Origin: Vulcanococcus sp.
Lineage (GTDB): Bacteria; Cyanobacteriota; Cyanobacteriia; PCC-6307; Cyanobiaceae
NCBI GenBank assembly: GCA_019264575.1
Contig: JAHUZV010000003.1
Location: forward strand, 1-64,000
Length of the DNA stretch: 64,000 bases
Direction of reading: 5' to 3'
A model generated the notes under the pieces. That model saw only the letters and a program-made list of their open reading frames with translations, was not told the DNA's origin and did no database searches. A program made the translations under genes and the position numbers. Every line of letters begins with the position of its first letter. Within the stretch, counting starts at the first letter, position 1. Shown here piece by piece: positions 26,407 through 33,220 of this stretch.

Positions 26407-27254
26407 TGGCTCAACTCGGGAGTGGTCGGCCCCGCACGCTGCTGGCCAGCGGCCTGCAGCTGGCTGTGCTGCTGCTGATCGCTGTGGCGATGCTGGTGCC
26501 GCTGTTCTGGCTGGTGAGCACCTCGCTCAAGGGTCCAGCCGAGAACATCTTCACCAGTCCGCCGGCGCTGCTGCCCAGTCAGCCCAGCCTGGAGGCTTAC
26601 CAGCGGTTGTTCGCCGACAACCCGATGCTCGGCTACATCCGCAACAGCGCCATCGTGAGCGGCCTGGCGGTGCTGGCCAACTTGCTGTTCTGCTCGCTGG
26701 CGGCCTACCCCCTGGCGCGCATGCGCTTTGCCGGGCGGGGGTTGGTGCTGGCCCTGGTGGTGGCCACGATCCTCATCCCCTTCCAGGTGGTGATGATCCC
26801 GCTCTATCTGCTGATGGTGCAGCTGGGGCTGCGTAACACGCTCTGGGCGCTGATCATTCCCCAGGCCGCCACAGCCTTTGGCATCTTTCTGCTGCGCCAG
26901 AGCTTTGCCGGTGTGCCGGTGGAGTTGGAAGAGGCGGCCCGCATCGATGGCTGCACGCCCTTGGGGGAATGGTGGAACGTGATGATTCCCGCGGCTCGGG
27001 CCGATCTGATCACCCTGGCGATGTTTGTGTTCATCGGCACCTGGAGTGATTTCCTCTGGCCGCTGGTGATCCTCGACGACCCGAATCTCTACACGCTGCC
27101 GCTGGGTTTGCAGCAGCTGGCCAGCAGCTTCTCGCTCGATTGGCGCCTGGTGGCGGCGGGGGCAGTGGTGTCGATCCTGCCGGTGCTGGCCTTGTTCATC
27201 GGCCTGCAGCGGTACATCCTCCCCAGCGCCAGCGGCGATGCCGTGAAAGGCTGA
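26406..27254 (+). CDS. Carbohydrate ABC transporter permease, MalG type
   Basis: This is an inner-membrane permease of 282 residues with six predicted helices. The EAA loop that contacts the ATPase reads ELEEAARIDGCTPLGEWW and is typical of sugar or glucosylglycerol importers (MalG, UgpE, GgtD). The start overlaps the leuA stop. No cognate binding protein, second permease or ATPase lies in the window, so partners must be encoded elsewhere. The substrate is unknown; an osmolyte or sugar role is the usual inference. Confidence 0.9.
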   Translation: MAQLGSGRPRTLLASGLQLAVLLLIAVAMLVPLFWLVSTSLKGPAENIFTSPPALLPSQPSLEAYQRLFADNPMLGYIRNSAIVSGLAVLANLLFCSLAAYPLARMRFAGRGLVLALVVATILIPFQVVMIPLYLLMVQLGLRNTLWALIIPQAATAFGIFLLRQSFAGVPVELEEAARIDGCTPLGEWWNVMIPAARADLITLAMFVFIGTWSDFLWPLVILDDPNLYTLPLGLQQLASSFSLDWRLVAAGAVVSILPVLALFIGLQRYILPSASGDAVKG

Positions 27255-27282
27255 GGCTGCCGCCACCGCCCGCTCCACGCGC

Positions 27283-28041
27283 ATGGCCCAGCCAAGCAAC
27301 GCCGATGCCACCACCAGCATGGAGGTGCTCAGCCTGTTTCCCCGCTATTTGCTGAAGGGAACCCTGGAGCCCCGCCTGCTGGAGGCTCTGCAGCAGCTCG
27401 CCCGCCAGGTGCTCGCCGATCCCGGCTCCACCCCGGATGCCTCGGCCAAATTGGCGGGACAGCTGGCGCTGCAGCGGGAGCTTGGGCCGCAGTATCCAGC
27501 GGTGGCGGAGCTTTGCGCTTCGGTGTTGATCCCTGCCTGTGAGCGCTGGATTCGCCATGTGATCGATCAGCAGCCACCCAACGGCCGCGGCCCCTGGACC
27601 CCCGGCCGCTACCGGCTGCAGATGATCGATGTGTGGCTGAACGTGCAGCGCGCCGGCGACTACAACCCCACCCACACCCACGGCGGCAGCTTCTCCGGGG
27701 TGCTGTTCCTGCAGGTGCCGCCCCAGATCGTGAACGACAGCTTCGATGGCCAGCTGTGCTTCCACGGCCCGGAGGAGTGGCACATCCAGAGCTTCCGCAC
27801 CGGCATGGCCAAGTACGTGCTGCCGGTGCCCGGTGAGTTCTATGTGTTCCCGGCCTGGCAGCCCCACTCGGTGGCGCCATTCCGTGGTGAGGGAGAGCGC
27901 TGGTCGCTGGCATTCAACGTGGTGGCCGTGCCCCAGCCCGCCGGCGCTGCTCCTGGCGCCGCTCAGCCCTCCCAGGTTCGCCCCGCCTACGGCAACGTGT
28001 CGTTGTCGCTGGGGCGGGAGAAGCCGGGCGGCTTCGGCTAA
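27283..28041 (+). CDS. 2OG-Fe(II) oxygenase family protein
   Basis: The 252-residue protein has the double-stranded beta-helix signature of putative 2-oxoglutarate/Fe(II) oxygenases: NPTHTHGGSFSGVLFLQVPP supplies the first His and the distal motif HSVAPFRGEGERWSLAFN supplies the second His and the 2OG-binding Arg. This is the family found near tetratricopeptide or photosynthesis genes in cyanobacteria and cyanophages. The substrate is unknown. It starts 28 bases after the permease and is the last gene before the 40-bp palindrome. Confidence 0.85.
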   Translation: MAQPSNADATTSMEVLSLFPRYLLKGTLEPRLLEALQQLARQVLADPGSTPDASAKLAGQLALQRELGPQYPAVAELCASVLIPACERWIRHVIDQQPPNGRGPWTPGRYRLQMIDVWLNVQRAGDYNPTHTHGGSFSGVLFLQVPPQIVNDSFDGQLCFHGPEEWHIQSFRTGMAKYVLPVPGEFYVFPAWQPHSVAPFRGEGERWSLAFNVVAVPQPAGAAPGAAQPSQVRPAYGNVSLSLGREKPGGFG

Positions 28042-28086
28042 GACCAGTCTGCTGCGCGCAGGGTTTCCAGTCCTGCGCCAGGCTGC

Positions 28087-28126
28087 TATCCACCGCCGGA
28101 TATCCATGGATATCCGGCGGTGGATA
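28087..28126. repeat. 40-bp perfect palindrome between convergent genes
   Basis: The two 20-base halves are exact reverse complements with no spacer, centred between 28106 and 28107 on ATGGATATC-type sequence. The element lies in the 109-base gap between the 2OG oxygenase stop and the aminotransferase stop. Either strand's RNA would fold into a long stem. No T-tract follows on either strand, so it is not a textbook intrinsic terminator, though a two-way transcription barrier is the simplest reading. Confidence 0.95.
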
Positions 28127-28150
28127 CCTCAGCGCACTTCCACCCTCAGC

Positions 28151-29323
28151 TCAGCTTCGGCTCAGGCTCCACAAGCCAGCCACCAAGCGCTCCAGGGCCT
28201 CGCTGAGCTCTTCGGCATCGAGCATTCCGTAGCTGAGCCGCAGACAGCAGCCGCTCAGCCCGAAGCTGCTGCCGCTCACCAGTGCCACCCGGTGCTGGCG
28301 GATCAGCTGCTCCATTGCCTGATCGCTGCTGAGGGAGCTCTCCAGCTGCAGCAGGGCATAAAACGCGCCATCGGGCTGAGCCAGCAGGCGCCAGGGTGCA
28401 GTTGGTTTGCTCAAGGCGTCCAGCACCTGTTGGCGGCGGGCGGCGAGGTCCTGAATCTGGCCGCGGCACCAATCCGCGCCGGCGGCCAGGGCTCCGAGGG
28501 CGGCCTGCTGGTTGAGTTGTGGCGGGTGGATCAGGATTGTGTCCTGCACCTTGGCCAGAGCGTCCATCAGGCTCTGCGGCACCACCGCCCAGCCGATGCG
28601 CCAGCCCGCCATGCCGTGGCTTTTGGAGAGTGAGCCCAGCGTGATCGTGTGGCTGCCGCTGCCTGCCCCGCTGCCGGGGCTCCACACCGGCTCACCGCCG
28701 TAGCTGAACAGCGCGTAGGCCTCATCGCTGATGTGCAGCAGGCCTCGCTCGGCGCAGAGGCGATTGATCGCTGCCAGCACCTCCCTTCGGAACATGGCGC
28801 CACTGGGGTTGTTGGGGGAGATGGTCACGATCGCGCGGGTGCGCGGTGTGATCGCTGCCGCCAGCCGCTCCGGATCCGGCACCACACCGGCTTCCACCGC
28901 CACGGGCATGGCCCCCGCCAAGCGGATCGCCATCTCGTGGTTGAAGTAGTAGGGAACCGGCAGGATCAGCTCATCGCCGGGGTCGCAGAGCACCTGCACC
29001 ACGGCGTTGAAGGCCATGTTGCTGCCGGCGGTAATCAGCAGCGCGCTTGCGCTGAGATCCAAGCCCTGCTCGCGCTGCAGCCATAACCCCAGCGCTTCAC
29101 GCAGCGCCTCGGATCCAGCCACGGGGCCGTAGCGATCGAGGCCTGGATCCCCCTGCTGCAGGGCTGCGGCCACGGCCTGGCGCACCTGCTCCGGTGGGCC
29201 CCAGCTCACCATCCCCTGGCCGAGCGAAAGGGTGCCGGGGGTCTGACGAGTCAGTTCCCCCATCACCGGAATCACCGGTTGCTGCACCTGCTCCAGCCGG
29301 CGGGCGGCTGCAGGTTGCGTCAT
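28151..29323 (-). CDS. Class I/II pyridoxal-phosphate aminotransferase
   Basis: This is a fold-type I aminotransferase of 390 residues. Visible features are SLGQGMVSWGPP at the start, the substrate loop TISPNNPSGAMFRREVL, the cofactor Asp/Tyr block HISDEAYALFSYGGE and the Schiff-base Lys in LGSLSKSHGMAGWRIGW. The C-terminal Arg region is GCCLRLSYGM. It resembles the aspartate/kynurenine-aminotransferase subgroup; the physiological amino donor is not determined. The start overlaps the stop of the coiled-coil gene as ATGA. Confidence 0.92.
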   Translation of the reverse strand: MTQPAAARRLEQVQQPVIPVMGELTRQTPGTLSLGQGMVSWGPPEQVRQAVAAALQQGDPGLDRYGPVAGSEALREALGLWLQREQGLDLSASALLITAGSNMAFNAVVQVLCDPGDELILPVPYYFNHEMAIRLAGAMPVAVEAGVVPDPERLAAAITPRTRAIVTISPNNPSGAMFRREVLAAINRLCAERGLLHISDEAYALFSYGGEPVWSPGSGAGSGSHTITLGSLSKSHGMAGWRIGWAVVPQSLMDALAKVQDTILIHPPQLNQQAALGALAAGADWCRGQIQDLAARRQQVLDALSKPTAPWRLLAQPDGAFYALLQLESSLSSDQAMEQLIRQHRVALVSGSSFGLSGCCLRLSYGMLDAEELSEALERLVAGLWSLSRS

Positions 29324-29754
29324 TCCTGGCCGCTGGGCAGAGGAGGCAGGGCGGGCAGGCGGCCTGGCTTGGGCTTGTTGGTGCGGCCGTTGAGATCCAC
29401 GCCGTTATCGAGAGGGAATGACGGCTCGCGATCCTGGCTGCGCAGCTGGGCGCGCAGGCTGGCTTGCTCACTCCTCAGGCTTTGCACGGTCTGCTCCAAG
29501 CCTTCCAGGTTTTGCAGGCGCTCAGCGGTGGAGCGCACCTGCTCCTCGAGGGCATTGGTGCGATCGAGATCCTTCTCGTTCTCCAGGGTCTGCAGCTTGT
29601 CTTGCAGGGTTTGGATGCGTTCCCCCTGTTGCCGCACCTGCAGCAGCAGCACCACGAACAGCACGGCCACCAGGGCGGTGAGGCCGGCACCGGTGCGGCG
29701 CATCCAGGTGGGCAAGGGGGCTTGCGGGCTGCTGGAGCGGGCGCTGGAGCTCAT
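29320..29754 (-). CDS. Single-pass membrane coiled-coil protein
   Basis: The 144-residue protein has one membrane helix (about residues 22-41, AGLTALVAVLFVVLLLQV) followed by a heptad-rich coiled coil (GERIQTLQDKLQTLENEK through SLRSEQASLRAQL) and a Pro-rich tail. The topology is probably N-in with a periplasmic or lumenal coil. No enzyme motif is seen. The layout is FtsB/FtsL-like only in a general way. It is translationally coupled to the aminotransferase. Confidence 0.7.
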   Translation of the reverse strand: MSSSARSSSPQAPLPTWMRRTGAGLTALVAVLFVVLLLQVRQQGERIQTLQDKLQTLENEKDLDRTNALEEQVRSTAERLQNLEGLEQTVQSLRSEQASLRAQLRSQDREPSFPLDNGVDLNGRTNKPKPGRLPALPPLPSGQE

Positions 29755-29841
29755 GGAGCGGCTTCGGATTCGTCAAGTTTGGAACGCGCCGCCGCCCTTG
29801 GCGAGGCTTTTGGCTAGACCAGCCGTAGTTCAGGCCTTTCT

Positions 29842-30087
29842 GTGTCGCTCGAACAGCTCGACGCTTTCCTCACCCACGCCCGCGAGCAGCCCCATCTGGC
29901 GGAGCGCCTCCAGCAGCCCCTGGATCTGGAAGAGCTACTGCAGATCGCCCAGGCCGAAGGCTTTGCGGTGAGCGAGCACGACGTGATTGAGGCGCAGCTG
30001 CGGGAAGAGGAGCACCTCAGCGATGCCGAGCTGCAGCGCCGGGCTGGTGAGGAGGCGCGCCGCCTGCGCAGCTTCATCCCCGGTTAA
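29842..30087 (+). CDS. Nif11-like leader-peptide family protein
   Basis: The 81-residue protein begins MSLEQLDAFLTHAREQPHL, the Nif11 domain, with LLQIAQAEGFAVSEHDV following. In picocyanobacteria such domains serve as leaders for lanthipeptides (prochlorosins) or occur as stand-alone proteins. Here the C-terminus is a charged helix ending RLRSFIPG without a GG cleavage site or a Cys/Ser/Thr core, so it is probably not a peptide precursor. The start is GTG. The DUF427 gene begins four bases after the stop. Confidence 0.83.
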   Translation: MSLEQLDAFLTHAREQPHLAERLQQPLDLEELLQIAQAEGFAVSEHDVIEAQLREEEHLSDAELQRRAGEEARRLRSFIPG

Positions 30088-30091
30088 TCCC

Positions 30092-30568
30092 ATGGCCCTC
30101 ACCCCCGAACGGGTGGCGGACTATCCCCGCCCCCCGGCCCTGGTGGCCAGCGAGCAGTTGATCGAAGTGCGCGCCCTGGGGGAGCTGCTGGCTCAGACCC
30201 GCCGCAGCTTGCGGGTGCTGGAAACCTTTCACCCGCCCACCTACTACTTGCCTCCTGAGGCGATGCGGCTCGAGCTGCTGGAGCCAGCGGCCGGCCGCAG
30301 TTTTTGTGAGTGGAAAGGGGTGGCCAGCTACTTCACCGTGGTGGTGGGTGATCGGCGGTTGGAACGGGCGGTGTGGAGCTACGCCAATCCCACAGAGGCC
30401 TTTGCGCCCCTGGCAGGTTGGTATGCGCTCTACCCAGGTCTGATGGATAGTTGCTGGGTGGATGGTGAACGGGTGGAGCCGCAGCCGGGTGGCTTTTACG
30501 GCGGATGGATCACCTCAGCGGTGCAAGGGCCCTTCAAAGGTGATCCCGCCCATCCGCAGTTGATCTAA
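30092..30568 (+). CDS. DUF427 domain-containing protein
   Basis: The 158-residue product has the DUF427 layout: VRALGELLAQTRRSLRVLET, PPTYYLPPEAMRLELLEPA, CEWKGVASYFTV and YANPTEAFAPLAGWYALYPG. The fold is a small beta-tent of unknown function, present in many bacteria. The ATG at 30092 is preferred because the longer frame upstream overlaps the Nif11-like gene. The four-base spacing suggests a two-gene operon. Confidence 0.88.
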   Translation: MALTPERVADYPRPPALVASEQLIEVRALGELLAQTRRSLRVLETFHPPTYYLPPEAMRLELLEPAAGRSFCEWKGVASYFTVVVGDRRLERAVWSYANPTEAFAPLAGWYALYPGLMDSCWVDGERVEPQPGGFYGGWITSAVQGPFKGDPAHPQLI

Positions 30569-30582
30569 GGCCTGTTGGGCGT

Positions 30583-30771
30583 TCAGGCCTGCAACAGGCG
30601 GCAGCCAATCTGGATGGCGCCGTTATCCAGCAGGCGGCCCAGTTTGAGCGCAACCGCTGCTTCAGCCCGGTTGAACTGGGCCTGCATGCTGGTGACCCAG
30701 GCGATTTCTTCGTTGGTGATCACGCCGGTGGAGAGGCTCTCCAGAAACACTTCGCCGATGCTCATGTGCAA
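30583..30771 (-). CDS. Small hypothetical protein (62 aa)
   Basis: The product reads MHMSIGEVFLESLSTGVITN and continues with a helix EEIAWVTSMQAQFNRAEAAVALKLGRLLDNG. There is no membrane segment. An in-frame Met at residue 3 could be the true start. It is convergent with DUF427, 14 bases away. The regular helical pattern and its position in otherwise empty sequence suggest it is expressed; the role is unknown. Confidence 0.62.
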   Translation of the reverse strand: MHMSIGEVFLESLSTGVITNEEIAWVTSMQAQFNRAEAAVALKLGRLLDNGAIQIGCRLLQA

Positions 30772-30884
30772 AGCCGTTGCGCTGAACGAACGCTAGGGAT
30801 GGTGTTGCACCTGTCTGGTGGCTGTGATGCGTTGTTACCTCACAGCTGCGTCATGCTCTGCTGGTGTGAAGCGCACCGTTGGTG

Positions 30885-31139
30885 ATGACCTTCTATGAAT
30901 TGATCTGGCAGGGCGAGGGCGTTGGCGATGCCGGCGATCTCGAAGAAGCGCTGCTCAATTTTCAGGAGATCAAGCCCAAGGAGTTGAGCTGGCAGCAGGT
31001 GTTTGCCGATGCCAACCAGACCCCGCCCAGCATCCGCCGCTACCGCTCCTTCGACGCCTTCCTCGACAACGAAGACGAGCTCGAAACGATCCATCCCACC
31101 CAGGACATGCTCGAGCGGTTTGCACCAGATCAGCCCTGA
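30885..31139 (+). CDS. Small hypothetical protein (84 aa), acidic
   Basis: The product starts MTFYELIWQGEGVGDAGDLEEAL and ends LERFAPDQP. It is acidic and helical with no signal or membrane segment. Overlapping GTG and TTG codons just upstream (30882, 30879) are alternative starts. It is the first of three small plus-strand genes spaced 50 and 34 bases apart. I do not recognise the family. Confidence 0.6.
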   Translation: MTFYELIWQGEGVGDAGDLEEALLNFQEIKPKELSWQQVFADANQTPPSIRRYRSFDAFLDNEDELETIHPTQDMLERFAPDQP

Positions 31140-31189
31140 GTGGCCCGGCGCCCCTGGCGCATCAGCAGCGGAGCCGCCACGCTGCGGGG

Positions 31190-31471
31190 ATGGATCCCTT
31201 CTTCCCAGACGCTGCACCAAACCCCCAGGTCTGGGGAGCGGAGGTGATCCTGATTCAACCCACCAGCTTGGAGGGAGTGCAGGAGGCGGTGATGGCCCTG
31301 CGGGATCACGCCACGGTGCTGCTCAATCTCTCCAGCCTGCCGGCCGATCAGATGCAGCGGGCCGCTGATTTCATGGCTGGGGGTGCCTTTGCTCTGGATG
31401 CGCAGCAGGAGCGGCTGGGGGAGCGGGTGCTGATGTTTGCGCCCCATTTCGTGCAGGTGCATCGCGATTGA
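31190..31471 (+). CDS. SepF-like minimal protein
   Basis: The 93-residue product matches the SepF/DUF552 core almost throughout: EVILIQPTSLEGVQEAVMAL, ATVLLNLSSLPADQMQRAAD, GGAFALDAQQERLGERVLMFA, ending HFVQVHRD. SepF tethers FtsZ to the membrane by an N-terminal amphipathic helix plus a linker. Both are missing here; the core begins within about 15 residues of the start. It may be a paralogue that cannot bind membrane, and the main sepF is expected elsewhere. Confidence 0.8.
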   Translation: MDPFFPDAAPNPQVWGAEVILIQPTSLEGVQEAVMALRDHATVLLNLSSLPADQMQRAADFMAGGAFALDAQQERLGERVLMFAPHFVQVHRD

Positions 31472-31505
31472 ACGGGCAAGCTGGGGTGCTGCGGCAGGGC
31501 AGCTG

Positions 31506-31808
31506 ATGGACGTGCGCGATCTCGATCTGGCGGGTTGCACGCCCGTGAATCACCTCTGGGGAGAGCTGGTGGAGCGTCTCGGCCTTGAGCGCAGCACCCG
31601 GGCGGTGCAACAGGCGCTCGATCAGCAGGCGATGCGCGGCAGCGGAAGCACCCTGCCGGTGCTGCTGGTGGAAACTTGCGGCATGGCCTTGATCGAGCGC
31701 GGTGCTTTGCGCCGCGCCACTGGATTGCCCTGGCCGGAGGGGCCAGGAGCGCTGTTGCTGATCAGCTGCCCCCGCCAGGAGTTGCAGGTACTGCAGCTGG
31801 AGCGCTAG
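31506..31808 (+). CDS. Hypothetical protein (100 aa)
   Basis: The product starts MDVRDLDLAGCTPVNHLWGE and ends QVLQLER. It has alternating strand and helix segments, including LPVLLVETCGMALIERGAL and GALLLISCPRQELQVL, with three cysteines and no membrane segment. I chose the ATG at 31506 over a longer frame that runs into the SepF-like gene. Its last four bases overlap the stop of the convergent gene. The function is unknown. Confidence 0.62.
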   Translation: MDVRDLDLAGCTPVNHLWGELVERLGLERSTRAVQQALDQQAMRGSGSTLPVLLVETCGMALIERGALRRATGLPWPEGPGALLLISCPRQELQVLQLER

Positions 31809-32179
31809 TCGAATGTGCAGGTGGGGGTGAGCCCCGGCACGCGGAACTCCATAAACCACAGGTATTCGCGGCTGCGCCAACCCAGATCAAAGGGTTCTGT
31901 GGCTTCCCACTCATCGGGCTTGAGGCCAAAGGCCTCCTCCAGGAAGGTGGGCACCAGGGCCTCCACTTCTTCTTGGCCGGCTTCCCCTTCATCGAACAGG
32001 CGATCGGTGTAGATCACCGCGAAGATCTCGTTCTCCTCATCGCAGATCACCACTTCAAAACCGCTGCCGCCGCCGGTGGGCAGGGTGTGGAGTTCGAAGT
32101 ATTCATCTCGCTCGAGTGGATCGCTGGGGGCCTGATCCAGCAGCGCGGCCAGGGCCTGCTTGAAGCGATCCAGAGCCAT
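31805..32179 (-). CDS. Hypothetical acidic protein (124 aa)
   Basis: The cytosolic product starts MALDRFKQALAALLDQAPSDP, continues with beta-type segments FEVVICDEENEIFAVIYTDRLF, and has an acidic middle (EAGQEEVEALVPTFLEEAF) and an aromatic C-terminal block GWRSREYLWFMEFRVPG. It is strongly acidic, with a well-defined length. The type is seen widely in picocyanobacteria, but I know no function. Confidence 0.7.
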   Translation of the reverse strand: MALDRFKQALAALLDQAPSDPLERDEYFELHTLPTGGGSGFEVVICDEENEIFAVIYTDRLFDEGEAGQEEVEALVPTFLEEAFGLKPDEWEATEPFDLGWRSREYLWFMEFRVPGLTPTCTFD

Positions 32180-32246
32180 AGGGCCAGGGCGGTTGCTGTC
32201 AGTGTGGCGTCATCAGGTCGCAACGGCCAATGCAGCGTTGGCGGTG

Positions 32247-32906
32247 ATGACGGATGGGCTGGATCCGGCCTGGATCGTGCACCACAGCTCCGATCTGCTG
32301 GTGCTCAACAAGCCCCACGGCTTGCTCTGCCAGCCGGGGTTGGGGCCTGAACTTGCCGATTCCCTGATCAGCCGCGTGCAGCGCCAGTGCCCCTCAGCCC
32401 AGCTGGTGCATCGCCTCGATCGCGACACCTCCGGGTTGGTCCTGGTGGCTCTCAGCCCAGAGCTGCATCGCGCGCTCAGTGGCTTGTTCGCGCAACGCCG
32501 GGTGCAGAAGCGCTATGTGGCTGATGTGTGGGGGGTGCCCGAAGACTCCGAAGGGCTGATTGAGTTGCCGATCGCGAAACGGCAGCACCGCCCGCCGCTC
32601 TATGGGGTGGATCGAGCCGGCAAAGCCTGCGTCACCCGTTGGCGGTTGCTGGGCCGCAGCAGCGGTTGCAGCCGGCTGGAGCTTGAGCCGCGCACGGGCC
32701 GCTCCCATCAGCTGCGGGTTCACCTGCAGGCCATCGGCCATCCAATCCTGGGAGACCCGTTGTATGGGCCCGATGCCAGTGCTTCGCTGGCAGCACCGAT
32801 GGCGCGGCTGCATCTGCATGCCACTGGCCTTGGCTTCACGCACCCCAGCAGCGGCCAGCCCTTGCAGTTCACGGCTCCCACACCCTTTGAGCTCCCCAGC
32901 CCATGA
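32247..32906 (+). CDS. RluA-family pseudouridine synthase
   Basis: The enzyme isomerises uridine in rRNA or tRNA. The catalytic Asp lies in the signature HRLDRDTSGLVLVA, followed by RRVQKRYVADVWG and the family block LEPRTGRSHQLRVHLQAIGHPILGD. There is no S4 domain, and the 219 residues place it with short RluA/TruC-like members. The ATG at 32247 fits the usual beginning. The start of the SemiSWEET gene overlaps its stop by four bases. Confidence 0.93.
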   Translation: MTDGLDPAWIVHHSSDLLVLNKPHGLLCQPGLGPELADSLISRVQRQCPSAQLVHRLDRDTSGLVLVALSPELHRALSGLFAQRRVQKRYVADVWGVPEDSEGLIELPIAKRQHRPPLYGVDRAGKACVTRWRLLGRSSGCSRLELEPRTGRSHQLRVHLQAIGHPILGDPLYGPDASASLAAPMARLHLHATGLGFTHPSSGQPLQFTAPTPFELPSP

Positions 32907-33220
32907 GCGCCCATCCACCCGCCATCGCCGCCCTGGGCTATGTGGCTGCCAGCCTCACCACCCTCAGCTTCATCCCTCAGGCGATCAAAACCCTGCGCAC
33001 CGGCGACACCCGCGGCATCTCCCTGCGCATGTATGCGCTGTTCACCGCCGGCATTGCCCTTTGGGGCGTGTATGGCCTGCTCACGGGCGACGGGCCGTTG
33101 ATCGTGGCCAATGCCATCACGTTGGTGGCGGCTGGCTTGATCCTGGATCGCAAGTGGCGTGCCTGGTGGGGCGAGCGCCAGGCGGATCAGCGGTTGCGGG
33201 GCGGCAAGCCGCTGCCGTAG
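32903..33220 (+). CDS. SemiSWEET sugar transporter
   Basis: The product is a 105-residue membrane protein with one three-helix PQ-loop unit, working as a dimer for facilitated sugar transport. The signature is LTTLSFIPQAIKTLRTGDTRGISL, followed by two more hydrophobic helices (YALFTAGIALWGVYGLL and LIVANAITLVAAGLIL). It overlaps the convergent oxygenase gene by 34 bases at the 3' end. The substrate is unknown. Confidence 0.9.
   Translation: MSAHPPAIAALGYVAASLTTLSFIPQAIKTLRTGDTRGISLRMYALFTAGIALWGVYGLLTGDGPLIVANAITLVAAGLILDRKWRAWWGERQADQRLRGGKPLP

Noticed and set aside
29842..30087. Nif11-like protein as a lanthipeptide (prochlorosin) precursor
   Set aside because: It has no double-glycine site, no Cys/Ser/Thr core peptide and no modification enzyme nearby.
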